A DNA stretch of 64,000 nt, taken from an alpha proteobacterium HIMB5 (GTDB taxonomy: Bacteria; Pseudomonadota; Alphaproteobacteria; Pelagibacterales; Pelagibacteraceae). Below the pieces are notes generated by a model. The model saw nothing but the letters and a program-made list of their open reading frames with translations, had not been told where the DNA came from and ran no database searches. The translations under genes were made by a program, and so were the position numbers. Of the stretch, positions 56,635-64,000 are shown one piece after another; the first letter of the stretch is position 1, and every line of letters begins with the position of its first letter. The DNA is taken from contig CP003809.1 in the NCBI GenBank assembly GCA_000299095.1, positions 1,236,001 to 1,300,000 of the forward strand. Reading direction: 5' to 3'.

Positions 56635-57720
56635 ATGGAATTATTTAATAATTTTTCAGATGTCTTTTTGTCGGTTTGGAATAAAGGAATTCTTGGCGTA
56701 GATATTTTTCAAATTTTAATTGGAGTAGGAATTTTTCTTTTATTTTTAATATTTAGAGGAATCATAAGTAAATTAATAATTAAAAAGTTAGAGTTAATTT
56801 CTAAAAGAACCACAAACAAACTAGATGATACATTTGTTAAATCAATGGTGGGTCCAGCAAGATTTTTACCAATTGTCTTAGGTTTTTTTATTGCAAGTTA
56901 TTACATGACATTTTCTGTTGAAGGCAGGGAAGTTGTAGATACTATAAATAGAACATTAATCACTATTCTTATTTTTTGGGTCATACACCAAATTATAGAA
57001 CCTATTTCTTATATCTTAAGTGGTTTAGACCAAATTTTAACTAGAGAGTTAATTGGTTGGATTATTAAATCATTAAAAATTTTAATTTTTATTTTAGGTC
57101 TCGCAGCAGTTTTAGAATTATGGGGAATAAAAATAGGACCAATCATTGCAGGTTTAGGATTATTTGGTGTTGCCGTCGCTCTTGGTGCTCAAGATTTATT
57201 TAAAAATTTAATTTCTGGTATTTTGGTTTTAGTTGAAAAAAGATTTAAAATTGGTGACTGGATTTCTGTCGATGGAGTTATTGAAGGTATAGTTGAAAAA
57301 ATTGGATTTAGATCCACAACTATTAGAAAATTTGATAAATCTCTGGCAATAATTCCAAACTTCCAGTTTGCAGAAAATGCAGTTGTAAACGTAAGTGAAA
57401 CATCAAACTGGTTGATTAGTTGGAATATCACATTGCAATATGACACCACAGTTGACCAACTTAAAACTATCAGAAATGAAATTGAGAAGTATATATTGGA
57501 AAGCAAGGACTTTGATATTAAGGTTGGTGTTGCGGTTAGAGTTGATAAATTTTCAGACAGTTCAATTGATATGTATGTTCGTTGTTTTACAAATAGTAGA
57601 AGTTGGAATGATTGGCTTTCAATAAAAGAAAGATTGGCAATAAAAATTAAGGAAATAGTTGAGGGCAACAAAGCGTCATTCGCGTTCCCGAGCCAATCAA
57701 TTTATGTTGAAAAAAAATGA
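56635..57720 (+). CDS. MscS-family mechanosensitive channel
   Basis: 361 residues. Helices near 25-45, 75-95 and 105-125, and the pore-lining TM3 LGLFGVAVALGAQDLFKNLISGILVLVEKRFKIGDWI, the MscS signature, followed by the beta domain GVIEGIVEKIGFRSTTIRKFDKSLAIIPN. Opens on membrane tension to release solutes in osmotic downshift. Overlaps yggT by 4 bases. Confidence 0.93.
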   Translation: MELFNNFSDVFLSVWNKGILGVDIFQILIGVGIFLLFLIFRGIISKLIIKKLELISKRTTNKLDDTFVKSMVGPARFLPIVLGFFIASYYMTFSVEGREVVDTINRTLITILIFWVIHQIIEPISYILSGLDQILTRELIGWIIKSLKILIFILGLAAVLELWGIKIGPIIAGLGLFGVAVALGAQDLFKNLISGILVLVEKRFKIGDWISVDGVIEGIVEKIGFRSTTIRKFDKSLAIIPNFQFAENAVVNVSETSNWLISWNITLQYDTTVDQLKTIRNEIEKYILESKDFDIKVGVAVRVDKFSDSSIDMYVRCFTNSRSWNDWLSIKERLAIKIKEIVEGNKASFAFPSQSIYVEKK

Positions 57721-58007
57721 TTGCTATATTTTACTTAGCTTTACAAATTTTAAAACTTTATTCATATGTAGTTGTAGCAAATGTTGTTATAAGCTGGTTA
57801 ATAGCTTTTAACGTTCTTAATACGGGAAATCGATTTGTTTATGCTATTTTAGAACTTACTTATCGATTAACTGATCCAATTTTAGTAAAGATAAGAAGAT
57901 TTTTACCTAACCTGGGATCATTAGACATATCTCCAATTATATTACTTTTGTTGATTTGGTTTATAGAAATGTGTATGAAGCTCTACATCGCACCATTAAT
58001 TTTTTAA
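57717..58007 (+). CDS. YggT-family membrane protein
   Basis: 96 residues with two membrane helices (YVVVANVVISWLIAFNVLNT and ISPIILLLLIWFIEMCMKLYI) around the YggT motif LTYRLTDPILVKIRRFLPNLGSLDISPI. Standard family length. Role unclear; often beside DUF167 or cell-wall genes elsewhere. In the operon between the MscS-type gene (4-base overlap) and folD (3 bases). Confidence 0.92.
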   Translation: MIAIFYLALQILKLYSYVVVANVVISWLIAFNVLNTGNRFVYAILELTYRLTDPILVKIRRFLPNLGSLDISPIILLLLIWFIEMCMKLYIAPLIF

Positions 58008-58010
58008 TTT

Positions 58011-58856
58011 ATGATTTTAATAGACGGAAAAAAAGCAGCAGCTGAACTAAGAGAAGAACTTAAACAAGAAGTTACGGAGTTAAAAAGCAAACATAATAAA
58101 GTTCCTGGACTAACTGTAATATTAATTGGAGAGTTGGCACCAAGTAAAATTTACGTAAGAAACAAAGAAAAATCTGCTACAGAGGTTGGATTAAAATCAG
58201 AAGTAATTAGATACCCAGAAAATGTTGAGGAGAAAACTGTATTAGATAAAATTGATGAGCTTAATAAAGATGATAGTGTCTCAGGTATATTAGTTCAGTT
58301 ACCTTTACCAAAACATATTGATAAACAAAAAGTGATAGAAGCAATCTCACCATCAAAAGATGTAGATGGTTTTCATCCAATGAATGTAGGAAATTTATCC
58401 TCTGGATATGAAAGTTCTGTGCCTTGCACACCACTTGGATGTTATTTATTAATTAAAAAAATTGAGCCAAACTTAAGTGGAAAAAAAGCAGTAGTTGTTG
58501 GAAGATCAAATTTAAATGGAAAACCAATGACTCAATTACTTTTAAAAGAAAATTGCACAGTAACTATTACCCATTCAAGAACAAAAAATCTTAAAGCAGA
58601 GTGTTTAGAAGCAGATATTATTGTAGCTGCAGTTGGAATTCCAGAATTAGTTAAAGGAGACTGGGTCAAAAAAGATGCGATTGTAATTGATGTAGGAATT
58701 AACAAGACAGATAATGGTATTGTTGGAGATGTTGCGTTCGATGAAGTTTCAAAATACGCAAAAGCTCTAACTCCTGTCCCAGGTGGAGTTGGGCCAATGA
58801 CAATTGCTTGTTTGTTAAAAAATACTATTGAGTGTTTTAAAAGATCCCAAAAATAA
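58011..58856 (+). CDS. folD: Methylenetetrahydrofolate dehydrogenase/cyclohydrolase
   Basis: 281 residues. PGLTVILIGELAPSKIYVRNKEKSATEVG (catalytic Tyr and Lys), GILVQLPLPKHID, KDVDGFHPMNVGNL, VVVGRSNLNGKPMTQLLLKENCTVTITHSRT (NADP site), and VPGGVGPMTIACLL. Interconverts methylene-, methenyl- and formyl-tetrahydrofolate in one-carbon metabolism, which also feeds purH. Confidence 0.98.
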   Translation: MILIDGKKAAAELREELKQEVTELKSKHNKVPGLTVILIGELAPSKIYVRNKEKSATEVGLKSEVIRYPENVEEKTVLDKIDELNKDDSVSGILVQLPLPKHIDKQKVIEAISPSKDVDGFHPMNVGNLSSGYESSVPCTPLGCYLLIKKIEPNLSGKKAVVVGRSNLNGKPMTQLLLKENCTVTITHSRTKNLKAECLEADIIVAAVGIPELVKGDWVKKDAIVIDVGINKTDNGIVGDVAFDEVSKYAKALTPVPGGVGPMTIACLLKNTIECFKRSQK

Positions 58857-58934
58857 GGACTTTTTAAAAAAGTTTAATTGTCTCAACGACTGTATTGATC
58901 AAATATTTTCTCTTCACTTTGATAATGTTTCTAA

Positions 58935-59144
58935 ATGAAGAAGCCAAAATATGAATATAGAATTGCTATAATCATGATATTGCTTACGGCAGTTCCAATT
59001 GGTGCAACACAGCTTGGTTGGTATCTTTATGGAAAACAAGTTGGTTTTGATTATGGTATGATAGCAGGAACTTTTGCAGTAATATTAGCTGGGTATTTAA
59101 TGTACGAAAAAGGTTGGAGAAACGAAGATGAGGATGAGGATTAA
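58935..59144 (+). CDS. Small two-helix membrane protein, unknown
   Basis: 69 residues. Two hydrophobic helices (IAIIMILLTAVPIGATQLGWYLYG and YGMIAGTFAVILAGYLMYEKGW) and a strongly acidic tail NEDEDED. I do not recognise the family. It is followed after 3 bases by a SHOCT-domain membrane protein, so the two probably act together. The 78 bases before it show no clear promoter or terminator. Confidence 0.65.
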   Translation: MKKPKYEYRIAIIMILLTAVPIGATQLGWYLYGKQVGFDYGMIAGTFAVILAGYLMYEKGWRNEDEDED

Positions 59145-59147
59145 TTA

Positions 59148-59432
59148 ATGGAAAAAATAATTTTTTTTGGATTAGCAGTACCAATTCTTGGTTTTGTTTT
59201 TTATTTAGGTGGTTCGGCAATAATGAAAGGTTTCAAAGCTAAGGTTGAGTTTGCACCAAAAAAAAATCAAGATGAGGAGACAGATCAATCTCAATCAGAA
59301 TTAGATACCAACATTACTAACACAAATAATAATCTTAGTTCAGAGTTAGCAAATTTAAATAATCTCCTTAAAGATGGGGTTTTGACCCAAGAAGAATTTG
59401 ATAAAGCGAAAAAGAAAATTCTAGATATTTAA
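59148..59432 (+). CDS. SHOCT-domain small membrane protein
   Basis: 94 residues. N-terminal membrane helix (IIFFGLAVPILGFVFYLGGSAIM), a Gln/Asn/Thr-rich linker, then the C-terminal SHOCT motif SELANLNNLLKDGVLTQEEFDKAKKKIL. SHOCT is a short oligomerisation-type domain. Ends overlapping the converging hydrolase gene by 4 bases. Function unknown. Confidence 0.8.
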   Translation: MEKIIFFGLAVPILGFVFYLGGSAIMKGFKAKVEFAPKKNQDEETDQSQSELDTNITNTNNNLSSELANLNNLLKDGVLTQEEFDKAKKKILDI

Positions 59433-60418
59433 TTATAATTTAATAATTTTTTGAGTGGACTTATTTCACCAATTTTAAAGATAATAGCATCCTCTTTATT
59501 AAAACCAAATTTTTCAGCGCTATCTTTAAATCTCATTCGAGGTTCCATTATAGGTTCTAATGATAAAACAAAAGTACCCCAGTGGGTTCCCAAAACTTTT
59601 TTACTTTTTAAATCCTGAGCAATATTAAGAGCCTCTTCAGGAGTTGTATGATAAATCGACTTGTCAAACATTGGTCTAAAATTATATGCTCCAATATTAA
59701 TCATTGATAAATCAATAGGTCCATATTTTTGTCCAAGATCTTTATAGATGTTTCCATATCCAGTATCACATGCAAAAAATATTTTTTTGTTTTTATATTC
59801 AATTAAAAAATTTCCCCATAATGTTTTATTGGTATCAGTTAGACTTCTCTTTGACCAATGAACAGCAGGTAATAATGAAATCTTTAAATCTTTGTTAATT
59901 TGTATTTCATCATACCAGTCCATTTCGTTTACATCTTTGTATTTTTTGAAATATTTACCAAGCTTAAGAGGAAGCAAAACCTTTGCATCTTTATAAGGAA
60001 ATTTTCTAATGGTTGACATATCCTGGTGGTCATAATGATTGTGTGTAAGTAGAAACACATCTGTTTTTGGAATTTCTTTTAACTGAATAGCAGGCTCAAC
60101 ATATCTTTTTGGACCAAATATTAAAGGACCTGCATTATTTGAAAAAACTGGATCAGTAATGACTGTTGTTTTACCTAATTTGATTAAGAATGTAGCATGT
60201 CCTATCCAAGCAATATAATCGTCATCTTTTAATTTATCTAAATTTTCTTTAACTATTTTTTTATCAATGACATGATCTTTGGGAACAGTAATATCAATTT
60301 TCTTTTTTTCTTTAATAAATGTTTTATAGGAAAATTTTATATCATTAGCTCTAACAGGTGATCCTTCAGGATTTCTAAAAGTCCCATCTGGTAAATGATG
60401 ATAAGGTTTTTCTGCCAT
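59429..60418 (-). CDS. Metallo-beta-lactamase-fold hydrolase (NAPE-PLD/UlaG-like)
   Basis: 329 residues. YIAWIGHATFLIKLGKTTVITDPVFS, the zinc motif LLTHNHYDHQD (HxHxDH), LPAVHWSKRSLTDTNKTLWGNFLIEY, FFACDTGYG (second Asp) and VLGTHWGTF (final His) follow the NAPE-phospholipase-D type of bacterial lipid hydrolases. The exact substrate is unknown. No signal peptide. 52 bases separate it from the gene upstream. Confidence 0.88.
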   Translation of the reverse strand: MAEKPYHHLPDGTFRNPEGSPVRANDIKFSYKTFIKEKKKIDITVPKDHVIDKKIVKENLDKLKDDDYIAWIGHATFLIKLGKTTVITDPVFSNNAGPLIFGPKRYVEPAIQLKEIPKTDVFLLTHNHYDHQDMSTIRKFPYKDAKVLLPLKLGKYFKKYKDVNEMDWYDEIQINKDLKISLLPAVHWSKRSLTDTNKTLWGNFLIEYKNKKIFFACDTGYGNIYKDLGQKYGPIDLSMINIGAYNFRPMFDKSIYHTTPEEALNIAQDLKSKKVLGTHWGTFVLSLEPIMEPRMRFKDSAEKFGFNKEDAIIFKIGEISPLKKLLNYN

Positions 60419-60470
60419 TGTTAAATTAATACAATTATAAAAAATAATTCCAATTAGAAAAAAAATTTAA

Positions 60471-61535
60471 TCATTTTTTTTCCATAAGCCATAAATTATT
60501 TTCAGATAAAAAATAAATTTTACCATTGTTTGGATGAACTTGAATATCTCTAATTCTTCCAATCTTATCCTTAAAAATTATTTTTTCTTGAACATTTTCT
60601 AAATCATTGAAGATTAATTTTCTTAAAGATTTGTCTTTTAACGACGTGATTAAAGCGTGGCCATTCCATTCTTTAAACTCATTTCCTTTGTAGATTGTAA
60701 TTGCGCTAGTTGCAATTGATGGAACCCAATATTGAATTGCCTTTGTAAAACCTGGTTTCCATTTTGGTCCAATTGGAATTCCAGAATAATTTTTTCCACC
60801 CCAACCTAAAATTTTCCAACCATAGTTTTCACCTTTTTTAATTTCTCCAAACCAATCACCACCTCTAGCACCATGGTTGCTTGCATAAATTTTTCCATCA
60901 AAAGATGAATAGGTAAGACCCTGTGGATTACGAACACCAATTTGATAAATTTCTGGCAACCAATTTGATTTACCCTCAAATTTTGGATTATCTTTTGGAA
61001 TACTACCATCTAAATGAATTCTAATGATACTTCCAGGATGGTTAGTTGGATCTTGAGCAATCATTCCACCACCTCTTTCACCAGTAGATGCAAATAAATA
61101 ATTATCCTTAATAGCCAGTCTTGATCCAAAATGATAACCAGAATCTATGGGTGGGTTTGCTTGAAATATATTTCTAAAATTTAAACTTTTTTTATCTAAT
61201 GTTGCTCTACCTATTGAAGTGCTTGTCTTCCAGTTCCCTCTATCTTCTGTGTAGGAAATCCATAATTGATTATTTTGATAGAGAATATCTAAAAGTCCAC
61301 CTTGACCAGATACTGTAAAATTTAAATTATGGTTTACAATTTCTGTATTACCATTTGAAACATTAACAATTTTAATTTTTCCATTTTTTTCAGTTATTAT
61401 TAATTCGTTTTCATTAATAAAAGATGATCCCCAAGGTTCATCAAGATTTGTAATTTTAGTAAATGATAAGTTTTCTGAAAAACTTTTTTCAGAACAAAAG
61501 AACAGAAAGAATAATATAAGAAAATATTTTTTCAC
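60471..61535 (-). CDS. PQQ-type soluble aldose sugar dehydrogenase (YliI-like)
   Basis: 354 residues from a GTG at 61535, which lies 1 base after the SDR stop and gives a proper signal peptide (VKKYFLILFFLFF to SFS). Six-bladed propeller family: LDEPWGSSFINENELIITEKNGKIKIV, GQGGLLDI, SRLAIKDNYLFASTGERGG, GVRNPQGLTYSSFDGKIYASNHGARGGDW and GRIRDIQVHPNNGKIYFLSE. Members oxidise aldoses with PQQ; no PQQ synthesis genes are in the window, so the cofactor may be scavenged (inference). Confidence 0.87.
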   Translation of the reverse strand: MKKYFLILFFLFFCSEKSFSENLSFTKITNLDEPWGSSFINENELIITEKNGKIKIVNVSNGNTEIVNHNLNFTVSGQGGLLDILYQNNQLWISYTEDRGNWKTSTSIGRATLDKKSLNFRNIFQANPPIDSGYHFGSRLAIKDNYLFASTGERGGGMIAQDPTNHPGSIIRIHLDGSIPKDNPKFEGKSNWLPEIYQIGVRNPQGLTYSSFDGKIYASNHGARGGDWFGEIKKGENYGWKILGWGGKNYSGIPIGPKWKPGFTKAIQYWVPSIATSAITIYKGNEFKEWNGHALITSLKDKSLRKLIFNDLENVQEKIIFKDKIGRIRDIQVHPNNGKIYFLSENNLWLMEKK

Positions 61536-61536
61536 T

Positions 61537-62247
61537 TTAAGAAAGTTTTGATCTACCACCATCAACAGCAATGATTTGACCAGTCATCCAAGAACTTTCA
61601 TCAGTTAGTAAAAATTTTGCAAGTGCTGCTGAGTCTTGTCCCTCACCCAATCTTTTTAGCGGATGTGCTTTTGCAATACCTTCTGCTAAAACTTTATTTT
61701 TTAACATTGGTTCAGCTATTTTTGAATTTGTTAAACTCGGAGCTATACAATTTACTCTAATGTTAGGCGCAAATTCTGCAGCAAGAGAAACTGTTAAACC
61801 TTCAACAGCAGCTTTAGCAGATGCAATAATTGCGTGATTGGTAAAACCACGTTGAGCTGCTACTGTAGAAAATAAAACAATAGAACCTTTATTTTTTTTT
61901 AAACTTTCTTGATAACCTTTTATAGCTTCAACTGCTGAATAAAGATTTAACTTCATACAATTATTTAAATCTTGCTCTTTGACCATTCTAACAGGCTTAA
62001 GATCTATTGAACCCACACAATAAGCTAGACCTTTTGCTTCAGGAATGTCAGATTTTACCTTTTCGATAAAGTTATTTTCTAGAACATCTGCAACTGTATA
62101 GGCAGAATTAAGTTGACTTGCTAATTGTTGAACACTTTCTTCATTTCTTGCAACTAGATGTATGTCATGACCAGAATCTTTTAATTTTTTTGCTAAACTA
62201 GAACCAATTGAACCAGTAGCTCCAAAGACAATATATTTATCTGACAT
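61537..62247 (-). CDS. Short-chain dehydrogenase-like protein lacking the catalytic Tyr
   Basis: 236 residues. NAD(P)-binding VFGATGSIGSSLA (GxxxGxG, 9-15), a CVGS segment in place of NAG, LFSTVAAQRG with Ser127, and VDGGRS at the end. In the active-site helix, where classic SDRs have YxxxK, it reads HAIIASAKAAVEGL: Lys145 is kept but position 141 is Ile, not Tyr. It may use another mechanism or be a binding protein. Substrate unknown. It precedes the sugar dehydrogenase by 1 base. Confidence 0.87.
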   Translation of the reverse strand: MSDKYIVFGATGSIGSSLAKKLKDSGHDIHLVARNEESVQQLASQLNSAYTVADVLENNFIEKVKSDIPEAKGLAYCVGSIDLKPVRMVKEQDLNNCMKLNLYSAVEAIKGYQESLKKNKGSIVLFSTVAAQRGFTNHAIIASAKAAVEGLTVSLAAEFAPNIRVNCIAPSLTNSKIAEPMLKNKVLAEGIAKAHPLKRLGEGQDSAALAKFLLTDESSWMTGQIIAVDGGRSKLS

Positions 62248-62274
62248 ATAAATTTATTTTAGTTATATTTAATT

Positions 62275-63765
62275 ATGAAATTGTTTTTTATACTTGGCAA
62301 CCAATTATTTCCATTAAATTATTTAGATAAATTTAAAAAAGATCACTTATTTTTTTTAGCAGAGGATTACGAACTTTGTACATATGAAAAACATCATAAG
62401 CAAAAAATATTATTATTTTTATCATCAATGCGATCATATTTGGATAGACTTAGAAAAGATAAATTTAAAACAGAATATTTAGATATTACCAATAAAACTT
62501 TCAAATCAAGTTACACTGATAAATTAAAATCAATAATTAAATCAAAAAAAATTACTGAAGTTACAAGTTTTGAAATAGAAGATAAATTTTTTGAAAACAA
62601 AGTTTCAAATTTTTTTAAAAAAGAAAAAATAAAATGGAATATTGTTCAAACTCCAATGTTTCTTAATTCGAGAGATAATTTTAAAAAATATCTAAACAAA
62701 TCTAAAAAGCCGTTTATGGCAACATTTTACAAAGATACTAGGAGAGAGCTTAACATATTGATGGATAAACAAGGCAATCCACAAGGTGGGAAATGGAGTT
62801 TTGATGAAGACAATAGAAACAAATTACCTAAGAATATATCAATTCCTAAATTTCCAAATATTAATGAAACTACACATACAAAAAAGTTAAAACCAATAAT
62901 TGAAAAAAATTTTAAAGATCACCCAGGCAATACAAATCAGTTCTGGTTTGCAACCGAATACGATGATGTTTTAAAGTTATTGAACTTTTTTATTAAAGAG
63001 AAATCAAACTTATTTGGTGATTATGAGGATGCAGTTGATCAGAAAGATAATATTTTATTTCATAGTGCTTTAAGTCCTTATATAAATTTGGGAATAATCA
63101 CGCCTGAATTCATAATAAAAAAAATTTTAGACTTTCATAAAAAAAATAAAATTAGAATGAACTCACTTGAGGGCTATGTAAGGCAAGTCATTGGATGGAG
63201 AGAATTTATGAGAGGAATTTACCAGGGCTATTCAAAAGAAATGGAAACAAAAAATTTCTTTAATCAAAATAGAAAAATGAAGAAAAGTTGGTATGAAGGA
63301 ACTACTGGGCTTCCACCATTAGATTATGCAATTAAAAATGCAAAAAATTATGGATGGTCACACCATATAGAAAGATTAATGATCCTCTCAAACATTATGA
63401 ACCTTTGTGAAATCAAACCAACAATTGTTTACAAATGGTTTATGGAAATGTTCGTTGATTCATCTGATTGGGTAATGGTTCCAAATGTTTATGGAATGGG
63501 TTTATTTAGTGATGGTGGAATTTTTGCGACTAAACCTTATATCTGTGGATCAAGCTATTTCATGAAAATGATGGATTTTAAAAAAGGTGATTGGTGCAAC
63601 ACAATGGATGGTCTTTATTGGAGATTTATTGATAGAAATAGAAAATTTTTCCTTACAAATCCAAGGCTATCAATGATGGTAAGAATTTTTGATAAAATGA
63701 AAATTGAAAGAAAAAAGTTAATTTTACATGAGGCACAAAATTTTATTAATAAAAATACTTCCTAA
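62275..63765 (+). CDS. Cryptochrome/photolyase-family protein of the FeS-BCP (PhrB) lineage
   Basis: 496 residues. N-terminal alpha/beta domain FFILGNQLF and HHKQKILLFLSSMRSY (PhrB-type start), then the FAD-binding helical domain: FHSALSPYINLGIITP, SLEGYVRQVIGWREFMRGIY, WSHHIERLMILSNIMNLCEIKP, WFMEMFVDSSDWVMVPNVYGMGLFSDGG. These match bacterial (6-4) photolyases with an iron-sulfur cluster. However, only C378, C424 and C441 occur in the C-terminal half, and the usual YCxxC pair is gone. Probably repairs UV damage with light, fitting a surface-ocean cell. Overlaps the next gene by 20 bases. Confidence 0.9.
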   Translation: MKLFFILGNQLFPLNYLDKFKKDHLFFLAEDYELCTYEKHHKQKILLFLSSMRSYLDRLRKDKFKTEYLDITNKTFKSSYTDKLKSIIKSKKITEVTSFEIEDKFFENKVSNFFKKEKIKWNIVQTPMFLNSRDNFKKYLNKSKKPFMATFYKDTRRELNILMDKQGNPQGGKWSFDEDNRNKLPKNISIPKFPNINETTHTKKLKPIIEKNFKDHPGNTNQFWFATEYDDVLKLLNFFIKEKSNLFGDYEDAVDQKDNILFHSALSPYINLGIITPEFIIKKILDFHKKNKIRMNSLEGYVRQVIGWREFMRGIYQGYSKEMETKNFFNQNRKMKKSWYEGTTGLPPLDYAIKNAKNYGWSHHIERLMILSNIMNLCEIKPTIVYKWFMEMFVDSSDWVMVPNVYGMGLFSDGGIFATKPYICGSSYFMKMMDFKKGDWCNTMDGLYWRFIDRNRKFFLTNPRLSMMVRIFDKMKIERKKLILHEAQNFINKNTS

Positions 63766-64000
63766 AAGATAAAAGAATTAAATTTTTCAAAGTCCTAAAA
63801 ATTTCAAATTTTGGTATTTTAGAAACACCAGTTTTTCTATCAGCAAAAGTAATGGGTATTTCTTTAATAGAAAAACCATGCTCTACTATCTTAAATATCG
63901 TTCCCATAAAAAAACTGTATCCTTTTGCATTCACTGAATTTAAATTAAATTTCCCAAGTTTATTTAAATTAAATCCCCTATAAGACGTTGTATACTCATT
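63746..64000 (-). CDS. GT2 glycosyltransferase (polyprenol-phosphate mannosyltransferase-like), 3' part only
   Basis: The last 84 codons of a gene whose 5' part lies beyond the window. The visible part reads YTTSYRGFNL, then KGYSFFMGTIFKIVEHGFSIKEIPITFADRKTGVSK, the C-terminal signature of DPM1-type family-2 glycosyltransferases (GYxFxxE, I.E.PI.F.DR..G.SK). It would transfer a sugar to polyprenyl phosphate for cell-surface glycans. The length and start cannot be judged. Confidence 0.82.
   Translation of the reverse strand, partial: NEYTTSYRGFNLNKLGKFNLNSVNAKGYSFFMGTIFKIVEHGFSIKEIPITFADRKTGVSKIPKFEIFRTLKNLILLSFRKYFY

Noticed and set aside
58857-58934. ACTTTTT/AAAAAGT repeat after folD as a terminator
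   Set aside because: The stem is nearly all A-T, with no G-C core and no following U-run.

Overview
The window looks like a piece of chromosome from a SAR11-clade alphaproteobacterium (Candidatus Pelagibacter or a close relative). This is inferred from very A+T-rich DNA, Lys/Asn/Ile-rich proteins, almost no intergenic space (no gene-free stretch exceeds 300 bases), many 1-4 base start/stop overlaps, and gene order typical of alphaproteobacteria. There are no rRNA genes, insertion sequences, prophage genes or CRISPR arrays. One tRNA gene (Gly, anticodon GCC) is present.

Layout. 1-16.5 kb: the end of rsmI with an LpoA-like gene, rdgB, the chaperone genes grpE-dnaK-dnaJ behind a heat-shock-type promoter, dapB-nth-pfkB, a tiny ArfA-like ribosome-rescue gene coupled to an orphan regulator, an L,D-transpeptidase, yggS, a ThiE-like gene, a major porin with a strong terminator, then DUF3576-leuS-lptE-holA, with leuS broken by one missing base in an A10 run. 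16.5-30.5 kb: the replication-origin neighbourhood. parB-parA-rsmG-mnmG-mnmE-rho-hemJ-hemH-hemE run leftward, and ppsR-maf-aroE-coaE-dnaQ run rightward. The 261-base gap between hemE and ppsR carries two perfect DnaA boxes and is probably oriC. A near-perfect parS lies inside rsmG. 30-42 kb: secB, fxsA, a Tim44-like gene, smr, hslVU, the hisBHAFE cluster with a HIT and a GNAT gene, lolA-ftsK, a UbiH-like hydroxylase and a LON-domain protein.

42-54 kb: the tRNA gene sits 6 bases ahead of a pterin carbinolamine dehydratase. Then come purH, a heparinase-like gene, rpe, and an acetate-type uptake and activation locus: a two-subunit sodium:solute symporter, an unknown 207-residue protein, and acs with a striking lysine-rich N-terminal tail. 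An EVE-domain gene and a TPR-GT41 glycosyltransferase follow. 54-64 kb: tsaD, hemC, hemD, an MscS channel, yggT, folD, two small membrane proteins, an NAPE-PLD-like hydrolase, a PQQ-type sugar dehydrogenase, an SDR lacking its catalytic Tyr, a photolyase of the FeS lineage lacking cluster cysteines, and the 3' end of a GT2 glycosyltransferase.

Most genes are housekeeping: replication and segregation, protein folding, tRNA modification, haem and histidine synthesis, envelope transport. I see no defence island or obvious new multigene system. The most distinctive items are the origin, the leuS frameshift, the ArfA-like mini-gene, the Acs tail, the cluster-less photolyase, an EF-hand-like loop in the symporter, and a porin terminator embedded in the opposing gene.
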